From Deltaproteobacteria bacterium (lineage in GTDB: Bacteria > UBA10199 > JADFYH01): 47,940 nucleotides of DNA. The stretch spans positions 1 through 47,940 of the forward strand of contig JADFYH010000024.1 of assembly GCA_015233135.1 (NCBI GenBank). The letters run 5' to 3'. Under the pieces are notes generated by a model, which did no database searches, was not told the origin of the DNA, and saw only the letters and a program-made list of their open reading frames with translations. The position numbers were made by a program, and so were the translations under genes. Of the stretch, positions 15,722 to 24,105 are shown one piece after another; position 1 is the stretch's first letter, and each line of letters starts with the position of its first letter.

Positions 15722-17830
15722 TTACCTCTCAATCTCACTCACCTTCATCCTCACTCGCCTCGCCTTTTCCTCTCCCACAAAGGCCTTCAGCTCATGAGTT
15801 CCCGGATTTAGACTCAAAAAAAACTTGTTCTCACTCATTTTGCTCTGCCTCAAGAACTCACCATCCAGCATCCAGGTGATTTTGGTTTCTGTCCCCTTAT
15901 ATTTTTTCTGTATGGCCTCGGGGATTTTCAATTCGCATAAAATTTTTTGATCTTCTTTTTTCTTGTGGAGATCAAACAAATAATGTGCCCCATCGGTGGG
16001 ACGAATAAAGCGTAAACTTTCGTGCGGGGCTTTTGCAGACAGGTTTTCCTGGTTTTGAGGCAGCCATTCCAAACCCACTTTTTGACACACTTCATCTTCG
16101 CAAATTGCCTTTTGGACCAGGTTTGCAGGGCGATTAAAATATTGAGCTTCTTTTCCTTCTTCCAGAAATTGCATGATTTGATGCCATAAAGGAACCGCCG
16201 CCTGGGCTCCGGTAAAACCCGGCATGGGGCTATTATCGGTATGCCCCACCCAAACACCTACCACATAACGAGGGCTATAACCCATAGCCCAGGCATCCCT
16301 GGAATCATGCGAAGTGCCAGTTTTAATGGCTACTTTTTTCTCTTCAATATTCATCAAGTCCGCATCTCCAAAGGCCAGGCGGCGCGCTTCAGAATCACTC
16401 AGAATACTGGTCACTAAAAAGGCCGCCTGTTTTTTGGGGCCGCTTTCGTAATCACCTTTGTCATCCCGCCCTCGCTGGAATGACAAGGTCGAGGATCTTG
16501 CATCTATAATCAATTCACGAAATTCCCCGCCTCGGGCCAAAGCGGCGTAGGCATTGCTCAACTCCAATAAAGTGACTGAGCCCGAACCCAAGGTGAGCGC
16601 CAAGCCATAGTGGGCGGGAGATTCATCGAGAGATCTAAAACCAAACTCATGCAGTAAATCCAGATAATAGGAAGTACCCATTTCTTCGAGGGTAAGTACG
16701 GCAGGGATGTTGAAAGAATTCGCCAGGGCTTCGCGTAAGGTAAGTACCCCGTGATAACGCCTATCAAAATTACGGGGGCTATAGGCCACATCTTCCAATT
16801 GATAAAAATGATAAGGCGCATCAACCACCAAATCAGAAGGGAAACGCCCATGTTCAAAGGCTAGAAAGTAAGTAAAAGGTTTGAGGGTGGAACCGGGCTG
16901 GCGCAAAGCGAGGGCATGGTTGACCTGCGCGCCTTCCCGGGATTCAAAAAAGTTTGCAGAACCTACCAGCGCCTGAAGCGAAGAGCTTTGCACATCAATC
17001 ACCACCAGGGCTGCCTGAATTTGAGGGTCGCTCTTCTGCAGTTCCTGCACGCCTTCTTGCACAATTTCAGAGGCTTTTTTTTGCAGGTCTTTATTGAGGG
17101 TGGATTGAAACACAAGATCGGCATCGGGCTGAGCGGCTTGAATTTGGGCCTTATTTTTAAGCCAGGCCAGCAAATGGGGAGAGGCATTATTGAGGCTTGG
17201 TTTTTCTTTGATTTCCTGCACTGCCTCGGGCCGCTTAAAATGACGCGCTAAAGTTTTTATTTCTTCGTCATTCAGCAACAGATTAGGTTTTCCGAAATAG
17301 GCCTTTGACGCGGCTTCCACGCCATAAAGCCGATGTCCCAGATAGGCATTATTGAGATAGCGTTCTAAAATTTCCTGTTTCGTATAATGCAACTCGCAAT
17401 CGAAGGCCAAAAAACTTTCCATCATTTTCCAAAACAGATTTCTGGAAACCCGATGGCCCAAATAGTTTTCGAGTAACATTTTGGAATATTGCTGAGTCAG
17501 CGTAGAAGCCCCTTGCACCAGACGCAGCGATTTTAAATTTACCCACAGCGCACGACCGATGGCAAAAGGATCAATTCCAAGATGCCCATAAAAGCGATGG
17601 TCTTCCTGATTCAACAAGGCCTGAACAAGCTGGGGATGAATTTGCTCCAAGGGTTTCCACTGCCTGTAACCAAAGCGCTCGCTACTTTGTTGGGCCAGAG
17701 TTTGATTTTCTGTATCGAGGATATAAATATTTTGGCGAGGGTTGGGAGAGTGGCGAATTTTTTCGAGGAAGTAAGATGTGGTAAACAGGAAAATTAATAT
17801 TAAAAAAAGAAAGCGGTGGGTAGTGAGCAT
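15722..17830 (-). CDS. pbpC: Penicillin-binding protein 1C (bifunctional glycosyltransferase/transpeptidase)
   Basis: The 702-residue protein is anchored by one N-terminal membrane helix (residues 7-22). The GT51 glycosyltransferase domain shows NQEDHRFYGHLGIDP (catalytic E76) and GASTLTQQ (107-114). The transpeptidase has the serine motif PGSTLKPF (near 313), SFN (NSFNIP) and KTGTS (near 501). A C-terminal BiPBP_C-type domain ends the protein. PBP1C usually pairs with alpha-2-macroglobulin to repair peptidoglycan after protease or effector attack; its partner here is at 5192-11578. Confidence 0.95.
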   Translation of the reverse strand: MLTTHRFLFLILIFLFTTSYFLEKIRHSPNPRQNIYILDTENQTLAQQSSERFGYRQWKPLEQIHPQLVQALLNQEDHRFYGHLGIDPFAIGRALWVNLKSLRLVQGASTLTQQYSKMLLENYLGHRVSRNLFWKMMESFLAFDCELHYTKQEILERYLNNAYLGHRLYGVEAASKAYFGKPNLLLNDEEIKTLARHFKRPEAVQEIKEKPSLNNASPHLLAWLKNKAQIQAAQPDADLVFQSTLNKDLQKKASEIVQEGVQELQKSDPQIQAALVVIDVQSSSLQALVGSANFFESREGAQVNHALALRQPGSTLKPFTYFLAFEHGRFPSDLVVDAPYHFYQLEDVAYSPRNFDRRYHGVLTLREALANSFNIPAVLTLEEMGTSYYLDLLHEFGFRSLDESPAHYGLALTLGSGSVTLLELSNAYAALARGGEFRELIIDARSSTLSFQRGRDDKGDYESGPKKQAAFLVTSILSDSEARRLAFGDADLMNIEEKKVAIKTGTSHDSRDAWAMGYSPRYVVGVWVGHTDNSPMPGFTGAQAAVPLWHQIMQFLEEGKEAQYFNRPANLVQKAICEDEVCQKVGLEWLPQNQENLSAKAPHESLRFIRPTDGAHYLFDLHKKKEDQKILCELKIPEAIQKKYKGTETKITWMLDGEFLRQSKMSENKFFLSLNPGTHELKAFVGEEKARRVRMKVSEIER

Positions 17831-17842
17831 AAAATTTGAATT

Positions 17843-19180
17843 TTAAAACCCAAACCTCCCCGCCAACTGCTTCATCCCCTTAAAACTCATATTGCCAAAC
17901 TTATCCATCATCCCCTTCATCTGTTCAAATTCCTTCAACAGACGATTTACCTCAGCCACTTGGGTGCCGCTACCTTTCGCTATTCTCAATCGCCGGTTTC
18001 CATTTAAAATTTTAGGATTCAATTTTTCTTTGCGCGTCATCGAATTTAAAATCGCCGCCTTCTTTTTGAGATCGGTTTCTAAATCGCCAAAATTGATATC
18101 TGCCTTCATTTTGGAAACGCCAGGAATCATCCCCGCCATTTTTTCCAAGGAACCCATTTTTTTCATCTGGCCCAGCTGCGATTGAAAATCGAGGAGGGTG
18201 AATCCCTTTTTAAGCACCCGATCCGTCATTTCTTTGGCTAGATCCAAATCGATATTTTGCTGAGCCTGTTCAATGAGCGAAAGCACATCGCCCATTCCCA
18301 GGATGCGCGAAGCCATGCGGTCGGGATGAAATTGCTCAAACTCAGTCGGCTTCTCGCCTACGCCTAAAAAGAAAATCGGTTTGCCCAGCACATGACGCAG
18401 CGACAAGGCCGCGCCACCGCGGGCATCGCCGTCGGTCTTTGTGAGAATCACTCCATCGAGAGGAATGGTGGCATTAAAATTTTGCGCCACCTTCACCGCT
18501 TCTTGCCCGGTCATCGAATCGACCACCAGAATTTTTTGTTGAACTTCAACCTTGCTACAAATTTTATTCAGCTCTTTCATCAGGATGTCATCGATATGCA
18601 AACGTCCTGCGGTATCGATAATCACGGTATCGTAGCCAAAATCGGCGGCATAATCACGAGCAATGCGGGCAATCTTCACCGGATCGTCGCTGGTTTTGGT
18701 GGGGTAAACAGCAATGTTGAGTTTATCAGCCAAAGTTTTAAGTTGTTCGATAGCTGCCGGACGATTCACGTCGGCAGGCACCAGATAAGGCGTACGCTTT
18801 TTTTTATCGCGCAGATACAAGGCCAGCTTGGCGGCGCTAGTGGTCTTCCCTGCCCCTTGCAAACCCGCTAGCAAAATAACAACCGGGGGTTTGAAAGCAA
18901 GATTGATTTCCTGGGTTTCACCTAAAACTTTGATGAGTTCTTCGTGAACTATTTTGACCAACATCTGGCCCGGTGTGAGAGATTTCATCACCTCTTGCCC
19001 CAAGGCCCGCACTTTTACGGCATCGGTAAATTCTTTCACCACCTTGAAATGTACATCGGCTTCAAGCAGTGAAAGCCGCACTTCGCGAAGGGCATCATCC
19101 GTATTTTTTTCATCGATGCGGGATAGACCCCGCATTTTATCTAAAACTTTTGTAAATTTTTGGCTGAGTTGATCAAACAT
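17843..19180 (-). CDS. ffh: Signal recognition particle protein Ffh
   Basis: Ffh binds signal peptides and 4.5S RNA and hydrolyses GTP with FtsY to deliver membrane proteins. The 445-residue protein has the N domain (MFDQLSQKFTKVLDKMRG), the G domain with GLQGAGKTTSAAKLA (G1), DTAGRLHID (G3) and TKTDGDARGG (G4 and following), and the methionine-rich M domain, where RIAKGSGTQVAEVNRLLKEF is the RNA-binding helix-loop-helix. Length is normal. It lies 12 bp upstream of pbpC on the same strand. Confidence 0.97.
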   Translation of the reverse strand: MFDQLSQKFTKVLDKMRGLSRIDEKNTDDALREVRLSLLEADVHFKVVKEFTDAVKVRALGQEVMKSLTPGQMLVKIVHEELIKVLGETQEINLAFKPPVVILLAGLQGAGKTTSAAKLALYLRDKKKRTPYLVPADVNRPAAIEQLKTLADKLNIAVYPTKTSDDPVKIARIARDYAADFGYDTVIIDTAGRLHIDDILMKELNKICSKVEVQQKILVVDSMTGQEAVKVAQNFNATIPLDGVILTKTDGDARGGAALSLRHVLGKPIFFLGVGEKPTEFEQFHPDRMASRILGMGDVLSLIEQAQQNIDLDLAKEMTDRVLKKGFTLLDFQSQLGQMKKMGSLEKMAGMIPGVSKMKADINFGDLETDLKKKAAILNSMTRKEKLNPKILNGNRRLRIAKGSGTQVAEVNRLLKEFEQMKGMMDKFGNMSFKGMKQLAGRFGF

Positions 19181-19189
19181 AAAATGCCT

Positions 19190-20044
19190 TTATTCAAACA
19201 CAATGGTTTTATTTTTATAAGCCAGTACCCGATGCTGTACATGCATACGCACGGCATGCGCCAGGGCCGAGCGTTCCAAGTCACGCCCTTTTCGAACCAG
19301 ATCTTCCACGCGATCGCGGTGGGACACTTCTGCCACTTGTTGGGCGATGATAGGCCCCTGGTCTACTTCCTCGGTCACATAGTGGCTGGTGGCACCAATC
19401 ACCTTCACTCCCCGGGCATAGGCCTGATGATAAGGTTTTGCACCCACAAAGGCCGGCAAAAAGGAATGATGAATATTAATAATGCGATGAGAATATTTTG
19501 AAATGAAGTCTGCAGATAGCACCTGCATGTAACGGGCAAGGACGATGAAATCGATCTGATGATCTTGCAGTAATTTTATTTGTGCCGCCTCCGCTTGGGT
19601 TTTATTTTGGGCATTTACCGAAAGGACATGAAAAGGAATCTTAAAATGCTGCGCCACCGATTTTAACTCGGAGTGATTACTGATAATGAGAGGAATTTCC
19701 ACTTCAAGCTCCCCCAGCTGATGACGGACCAGCAAGTCGTAGAGGCAATGGGGATATTTCGAAACGAAAAGCGCCAGGCGAGCAAGAGAATCGTTATATT
19801 TTAATTGGGTGCTAATGCGAAAGGACTGGGTAAGAGCCTCGATCTGCCTTTGAGCCGCTTCGCGTGACAGTTTGAAATTCTCCAAACTCCATTCAATGCG
19901 CAGAAAAAAAGTTTGAGTCTCCAAATCACAATGCTGATCCGAATCCAAAATATTTCCGCCATTTTGAAAAATGAAATTGGAAACCCTGGAGACAATACCC
20001 GGTTCATCGCGGCAGACAAGGAGGAGTACGGCTTTTTTATTCAT
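19190..20044 (-). CDS. purU: Formyltetrahydrofolate deformylase
   Basis: PurU hydrolyses 10-formyl-THF to THF and formate, balancing one-carbon pools. The N-terminal ACT domain (residues 5-80, LLLVCRDEPGIVSRVSNFIF) senses ligands. The C-terminal formyltransferase fold has the signature NIHHSFLPAFVGAKPYHQAY, containing the catalytic His region, and SHYVTEEVDQGPIIAQ, with the catalytic Asp. The 284-residue length is typical. It is followed by ffh on the same strand with a 9-bp gap. Confidence 0.95.
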   Translation of the reverse strand: MNKKAVLLLVCRDEPGIVSRVSNFIFQNGGNILDSDQHCDLETQTFFLRIEWSLENFKLSREAAQRQIEALTQSFRISTQLKYNDSLARLALFVSKYPHCLYDLLVRHQLGELEVEIPLIISNHSELKSVAQHFKIPFHVLSVNAQNKTQAEAAQIKLLQDHQIDFIVLARYMQVLSADFISKYSHRIINIHHSFLPAFVGAKPYHQAYARGVKVIGATSHYVTEEVDQGPIIAQQVAEVSHRDRVEDLVRKGRDLERSALAHAVRMHVQHRVLAYKNKTIVFE

Positions 20045-20147
20045 AAAATTCGACTCGCTGAGGCAGAAACATTTCCTGTAGCACTTTCAAAACCTGTTTC
20101 GCAATTTGTGAATGAATACGTCTCAGATGCTTTATCCACCTTTCTTT

Positions 20148-20891
20148 TCAAACAATCAACTTCCTCTCCATCTTCTTCAAAACCCAATAGGTGAGAGGAA
20201 TCATCATCAGCAACAGGCAAAAAAATGACTTAAAATAAACCTTGCCCGGCATAGCAAAAAACACCTCCCTCGCCCCCTGAGAGGCATAAGTGAGGGGAAA
20301 AATCCAGGCCAACTTTTGCACCAGATTGGGCATGTGATTGAGCGGAAAAAAAGTACCCGAGAATAAAAACATCGGTGAGACAAAGAGCGTAAAATAGTAG
20401 TTAAACACCTCGTAACCATTGGCATAGGCCGAAACCAGTAAGCCAATCGCCGCAAAGAGTAGGCCTTCGACAAAGCCCAAGGGCAGCGCCATCAGGGCCC
20501 AAGGGCTTCTGATTAAGCCAAAGCTGGCAAGCACTGCCATAATGATAACTGCCGAAAACATCCCCTTGATGGCCGCCCATAAAATTTCCCCAAAGACAAT
20601 ATCGCGAACCGAAAGAGGTGTGACCGCCATGGCATCAAAGGTTTTTTGCACGGCCAGGCGCGTGTAGGAAGAAAAAGTGGTTTCAAAGGTGGCCGCATTC
20701 ATGATGGCCACCACCACCAGGGCCGGAGCAATAAACTGCGGATAAGGCCTTCCGTCGATTTGTTGCACATAATGCCCGACTCCAAAACCCATCGCGAGCA
20801 GATACAGCAAGGGTTCGCCAAGATTAGCGACCAGAGAGGAACCGATGTAGCGAGACCAGACTTTGTAATTTCGGTAACAGATTTTGAGCAT
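20148..20891 (-). CDS. ABC-2 type transporter permease (NodJ-like)
   Basis: The 247-residue membrane protein has about six transmembrane segments. It opens with the cytoplasmic helix MLKICYRNYKVWSRYIGSSL. The loop TFETTFSSYTRLAVQKTFDAMAVTPLSVRDIVFGE matches the conserved ABC-2 permease region of the NodJ/DrrB group. SGTFFPLNHMPNLVQKLAWIFPLTY is the other hallmark. It starts directly after the stop of the ATPase gene, so the two form one exporter. The substrate (lipid, polysaccharide or drug) cannot be told from sequence. Confidence 0.88.
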   Translation of the reverse strand: MLKICYRNYKVWSRYIGSSLVANLGEPLLYLLAMGFGVGHYVQQIDGRPYPQFIAPALVVVAIMNAATFETTFSSYTRLAVQKTFDAMAVTPLSVRDIVFGEILWAAIKGMFSAVIIMAVLASFGLIRSPWALMALPLGFVEGLLFAAIGLLVSAYANGYEVFNYYFTLFVSPMFLFSGTFFPLNHMPNLVQKLAWIFPLTYASQGAREVFFAMPGKVYFKSFFCLLLMMIPLTYWVLKKMERKLIV

Positions 20892-21815
20892 TTAAAATTC
20901 CTTCAAATCCCTTCCTGCCACCCTCAAAAAAACATCTTCTAAATTGGCCATGCGATGCAGATAGGGATGATGGGCAAACAATTGATGCAATTCTTCGTTG
21001 ATTTTCTGCCCTTCTCTCACAAACACATAAAGGACCTCTTCTCCCCTTTCACATTCAAAGGCCTCTTGAACAAAGCGCGCGCTGAGAGATTCTAAAAGCG
21101 GTTTGGGGGCCCTGATTTCGTACACTTCGTTTCCTACCCATTCCTTCACCAATACAGAAGGCAGACCTTGAGTCAGAATCTTTCCTTTATCCATCATCAC
21201 CAGGGTATCGCAAAGTTGAGCGGCCTCTTCCATATAATGCGTCGTCAGCACCAGGGTGACTCCCAGTTTTTTGAGGCTGCGCAATTTGTTCCAGATGAGA
21301 TGGCGCGCTTGGGGGTCAAGGCCCGTCGTCGGTTCATCAAGGATTAAAATTTTGGGTTTATTGATGAGCGCCCGGGCAATCACCAAACGACGCTTCATTC
21401 CGCCGGAAAGTTTTTTGATATGCTCCTTCTTTTTTTCGGAGAGTTGCAGAAAATCGAGCAGCTCCTCCGCACGTTTTTTCGCTTCAGCGTGTGGAATATC
21501 AAAATAATTGGCATAGATGAGCAGGTTGTCGAACACCGAAAGATCGGGGTCCAGATTGTCTTCCTGCGGCACCACGCCCATCTCTCGCTTGATCGCCGAG
21601 GCCTCTCGAGTGACGTTCTTTCCCAGCACCCACAAATCCCCGTCCGTGACGGATGAAAAACAGTAGATCATCTTGAGGGTAGAACTCTTTCCCGCCCCGT
21701 TAGGCCCCAGAAAACCAAAGCATTGGCCTTCTTGAATTTCAAAATTGATATGGTCAACTGCCAGGAAACCGGCATAGCGCTTGGTCAGGTTTTGGGCCTG
21801 GATGATGATACTCAT
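20892..21815 (-). CDS. ABC transporter ATP-binding protein (NodI-like)
   Basis: The protein starts best at MSIIIQAQNLTKRYAGFLAV (21815); the frame stays open 16 codons upstream, but those residues do not fit the family. Walker A is GPNGAGKSS, the signature is LSGGMKRRLVIARAL, Walker B is ILILDEPTTGLD, and the H-loop is LVLTTHYMEEA. The C-terminal ~90 residues form the extra domain found in drug and polysaccharide exporter ATPases. It is co-transcribed with the permease, with no intergenic gap. Confidence 0.92.
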   Translation of the reverse strand: MSIIIQAQNLTKRYAGFLAVDHINFEIQEGQCFGFLGPNGAGKSSTLKMIYCFSSVTDGDLWVLGKNVTREASAIKREMGVVPQEDNLDPDLSVFDNLLIYANYFDIPHAEAKKRAEELLDFLQLSEKKKEHIKKLSGGMKRRLVIARALINKPKILILDEPTTGLDPQARHLIWNKLRSLKKLGVTLVLTTHYMEEAAQLCDTLVMMDKGKILTQGLPSVLVKEWVGNEVYEIRAPKPLLESLSARFVQEAFECERGEEVLYVFVREGQKINEELHQLFAHHPYLHRMANLEDVFLRVAGRDLKEF

Positions 21816-21940
21816 CCCTTGCTTACAGCATAGGGAAGACGCTGATTCAAGAAAGAAAAACAAACATTATGATCCAATAATTAACGCACAGTCACATTGA
21901 TTACAGCGGGTCGTCAATTTGTCGGTGACTGAGTACGAGG

Positions 21941-22465
21941 TTAATTCAGCTGATAATGCACCTGTACATCATAAGAAAAATCCATATGGCGCGCCTTGGC
22001 ATCTTCCACGAAGGCCTTATCTTCTACCAAAGTAACACTGAGGTCTTCTTTATTGCCTGCAATCATCGACATAAACAACCTGACTGCATTTCTCCACTCG
22101 AACATCCCACTGATAAAATCGGAAATAGAGAGGGCAAAGGAGGTATTTCCCTTTTGCAAAATTTTATCGACCATCATTCCCACCAAATGAGGGATGTCTG
22201 GATCATGAATTTTATTTTTTTCGCCAATTCCCAGTAGCATCAATTCGTTGGCCTCCACACGACCCCAGGTAGGCATTAGTAAAGCTTCTCCCCGCTCACC
22301 CGAAAAACGGGATTTGAGAATGAGTCTGGAAAGACTCCCATTGAATCGCCAATCCATCAGGCCGACACTCCCTTTCAGAGGACGATCGTCCAGGTAGGTC
22401 GTCACCAGTAAAAGATCGGTATCCACTAAATCCATGGGAGTATTGCAAATGCTAAGACGAATCAA
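21941..22465 (-). CDS. Stand-alone peptidase M17 N-terminal (macro-like) domain protein
   Basis: The 174-residue protein matches only the N-terminal domain of leucyl aminopeptidases: DDRPLKGSVGLMDWRFNGSL, SRLILKSRFSGERGEALLMP and ELMLLGIG. The metallopeptidase domain is absent, and the next gene in this direction is unrelated, so this is not an obvious truncation. Free-standing M17 N-domains occur in delta-proteobacterial relatives; they may bind a ligand or nucleic acid. It overlaps nusB by 4 bp and closes the rib-nusB operon. Confidence 0.75.
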   Translation of the reverse strand: MIRLSICNTPMDLVDTDLLLVTTYLDDRPLKGSVGLMDWRFNGSLSRLILKSRFSGERGEALLMPTWGRVEANELMLLGIGEKNKIHDPDIPHLVGMMVDKILQKGNTSFALSISDFISGMFEWRNAVRLFMSMIAGNKEDLSVTLVEDKAFVEDAKARHMDFSYDVQVHYQLN

Positions 22466-22869
22466 TTTTTTACTCCTTTTGCCAGGTTATCCAGTACGCC
22501 GTTGATAAAGGCCCCCGAATCTTCTGTACCAAATTTTTTTCCGATATCAATTGCTTCATTCAAGGTGACACTTTTTGGAATATCTTCACAGTATAAAATT
22601 TCGTACACGGCCATACGTAAAATATTTCTGTCGACAATAGACATGCGTGAAAGCTTCCAGTGAGTAGAATGTTTTTCGAGTAACTCGTCTATCTCTTTTA
22701 AATTGTGGGTGACACCCAAGACTAGGTGTTCCGTAAAATCCCGGGTTCCTTCCTCCTCAGCTTGGTTTTTCCAGAACAAAGGAAAAAGCTCCTGGGGAGA
22801 AAATTTTCCCAAATCAATCGGATATAAAAGTTGTAAGGCGGCCTCGCGAGCCTTTCTTCTATTCCCCAT
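22462..22869 (-). CDS. nusB: Transcription antitermination protein NusB
   Basis: NusB joins NusE (S10) on boxA RNA during rRNA antitermination. The start MGNRRKAREAALQLLYPID (22869) is the family's typical opening; a longer frame begins seven codons earlier. Further hallmarks are WKLSRMSIVDRNILRMAVYE, SVTLNEAIDIGKKFGTEDS and FINGVLDNLAK at the end. It overlaps ribH by 11 bp. ribH-nusB is a widespread gene order. Confidence 0.95.
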   Translation of the reverse strand: MGNRRKAREAALQLLYPIDLGKFSPQELFPLFWKNQAEEEGTRDFTEHLVLGVTHNLKEIDELLEKHSTHWKLSRMSIVDRNILRMAVYEILYCEDIPKSVTLNEAIDIGKKFGTEDSGAFINGVLDNLAKGVKN

Positions 22870-23350
22870 AGAACTCATCTTCCAAGGCAAGCATTTCTAG
22901 CACCACTTTTGCGGCTTCATAACCTTTGTTTGAATCATCCTCTCGACAGCGATCTAGGGCTTGTTGCTCATTGTCGGTGGTTAAAATTCCAAAACCTAAA
23001 ACGGTGCCCATGTTGAGCTGAACTTGCATAATTCCCTGAGTCACTCCCTGACAAACATAATCATAATGCGAAGTATCTCCCCGAATCACTGCCCCCAAAC
23101 AAATCACCGCATCCACATTGGCCTCTCCACTTTCTAGCATCCATTGTGAGGCCAGCGGAATTTCAAAAGCACCAGGGACTTCTTTGACCAGGATATCTTC
23201 TTCATCTAAACCAGATTCTTTCAAGGCCTGCAGGGCACCTTTCAAAAGTTTGGATGTAATTTGAGAATTAAAGCGACTGACCACAATGCCCACTCGCACC
23301 CCTTCGATGGAAATATTTTTTTTAATAGAGGAAGATTTTAGTTTTTGCAT
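22859..23350 (-). CDS. ribH: 6,7-dimethyl-8-ribityllumazine synthase
   Basis: RibH condenses the RibA/RibD product with 3,4-dihydroxybutanone phosphate to give lumazine. The enzyme motifs are VGIVVSRFNSQIT, VPGAFEIPLASQWM, AVICLGAVIRGDTSHYDYVC (with the catalytic His) and FGILTTDNEQQALDR. I chose the ATG at 23350, because a TTG eight codons earlier would overlap the vapC gene. It begins a few bases after the vapC stop, so it may now depend on that gene's translation. Confidence 0.95.
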   Translation of the reverse strand: MQKLKSSSIKKNISIEGVRVGIVVSRFNSQITSKLLKGALQALKESGLDEEDILVKEVPGAFEIPLASQWMLESGEANVDAVICLGAVIRGDTSHYDYVCQGVTQGIMQVQLNMGTVLGFGILTTDNEQQALDRCREDDSNKGYEAAKVVLEMLALEDEFYGE

Positions 23351-23357
23351 AGGTTGT

Positions 23358-23783
23358 TCACTCGGGAGAGACAATTTTTACTTTGCCCCAATCAAATCTT
23401 AAAAAATCTTTTGCATTTAAGGTAATCAGCACATCGGCTTTAGCCTTACACGCAGCTTGATAGAGGAGAGCGTCGTAAATTAAAGACCCTTTTAACCCCA
23501 CATGTAATAATTTACAAATAACTTCACGATACTCTTCTTCTTCTAAAACAATTTTTTTAAATTTTTTGAGTTCATTTTCAAAAACATCTCGTACTTCATC
23601 CACTGGATAATCGACTTTTGAATAAATTCGACAAAAGCTATTGAACATTTCTGCAATACTATGAACCCCCATCAAAGGCACATGATGCAAGGCTTTGTTC
23701 AGCCAAGCATGGGAAAACTTGTGACGTTCATGAGTGTCTACAAAAGCGGCTACCAGAGCCGAAGTATCTAAGAAAATATTCAC
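23358..23783 (-). CDS. PIN-domain toxin (VapC-like), module A
   Basis: The 141-residue protein has the PIN fold: first acidic residue in NIFLDTSALVAAF (D6), the second in HSIAEMFNSF (E44), and the later acidic cluster in LIYDALLYQAA and LNAKDFLRFD. PIN toxins cleave RNA with a magnesium ion. It follows an AbrB-type antitoxin gene by four bases. The module sits on the operon strand between ribBA and ribH, so rib transcripts may read through it. Confidence 0.85.
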   Translation of the reverse strand: MNIFLDTSALVAAFVDTHERHKFSHAWLNKALHHVPLMGVHSIAEMFNSFCRIYSKVDYPVDEVRDVFENELKKFKKIVLEEEEYREVICKLLHVGLKGSLIYDALLYQAACKAKADVLITLNAKDFLRFDWGKVKIVSPE

Positions 23784-23787
23784 CTTG

Positions 23788-24045
23788 CTATCTTTCTTGT
23801 CTGCAATCGTTGACTAGGTTCTCTAAAAAACCAGGTTCCAAGTCCCCCTCAATATGCAAAACTTTAATTCCATTTTTCTTTATGAATTTTCCTTTTGGTT
23901 TTTGAGGGGTCATTAAAATCCCTTCCTCCTTGGCATTTATTTCTAAAATCGTGCCTTCTTTTAAAAAAAATTGATCTCGAATATTTTTTGGAAGAACGAG
24001 GCGACCAGACTTATCGATAGTGGTTAAATTATTGGTATTATTCAT
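23788..24045 (-). CDS. AbrB/MazE-type antitoxin, module A
   Basis: An 85-residue protein beginning MNNTNNLTTIDKSGRLVLPK, the swapped-hairpin DNA-binding domain (IDKSGRLVLPKNIRDQFFLK). An in-frame start twelve codons upstream exists, but this one fits the family. The C-terminal half (KKNGIKVLHIEGDLEPGFLE) should bind and block the PIN toxin. Two direct repeats, ATGGYAATATTA, lie just upstream and may be its operator. Confidence 0.85.
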   Translation of the reverse strand: MNNTNNLTTIDKSGRLVLPKNIRDQFFLKEGTILEINAKEEGILMTPQKPKGKFIKKNGIKVLHIEGDLEPGFLENLVNDCRQER

Positions 24046-24055
24046 GGGATTTATT

Positions 24056-24092
24056 ATGGCAATATTAACGCCATTTTTCAATGGTAATATTA
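24056..24092 (-). promoter_or_regulatory. Direct-repeat operator candidate of TA module A
   Basis: ATGGCAATATTA (24056-24067) and ATGGTAATATTA (24081-24092) are in the same orientation, 25 bp apart, upstream of the antitoxin start and just downstream of ribBA. The arrangement fits autoregulation by the AbrB-type antitoxin; this is inferred from position. Confidence 0.4.
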
Positions 24093-24105
24093 TAAGAGTT
24101 TTAAT

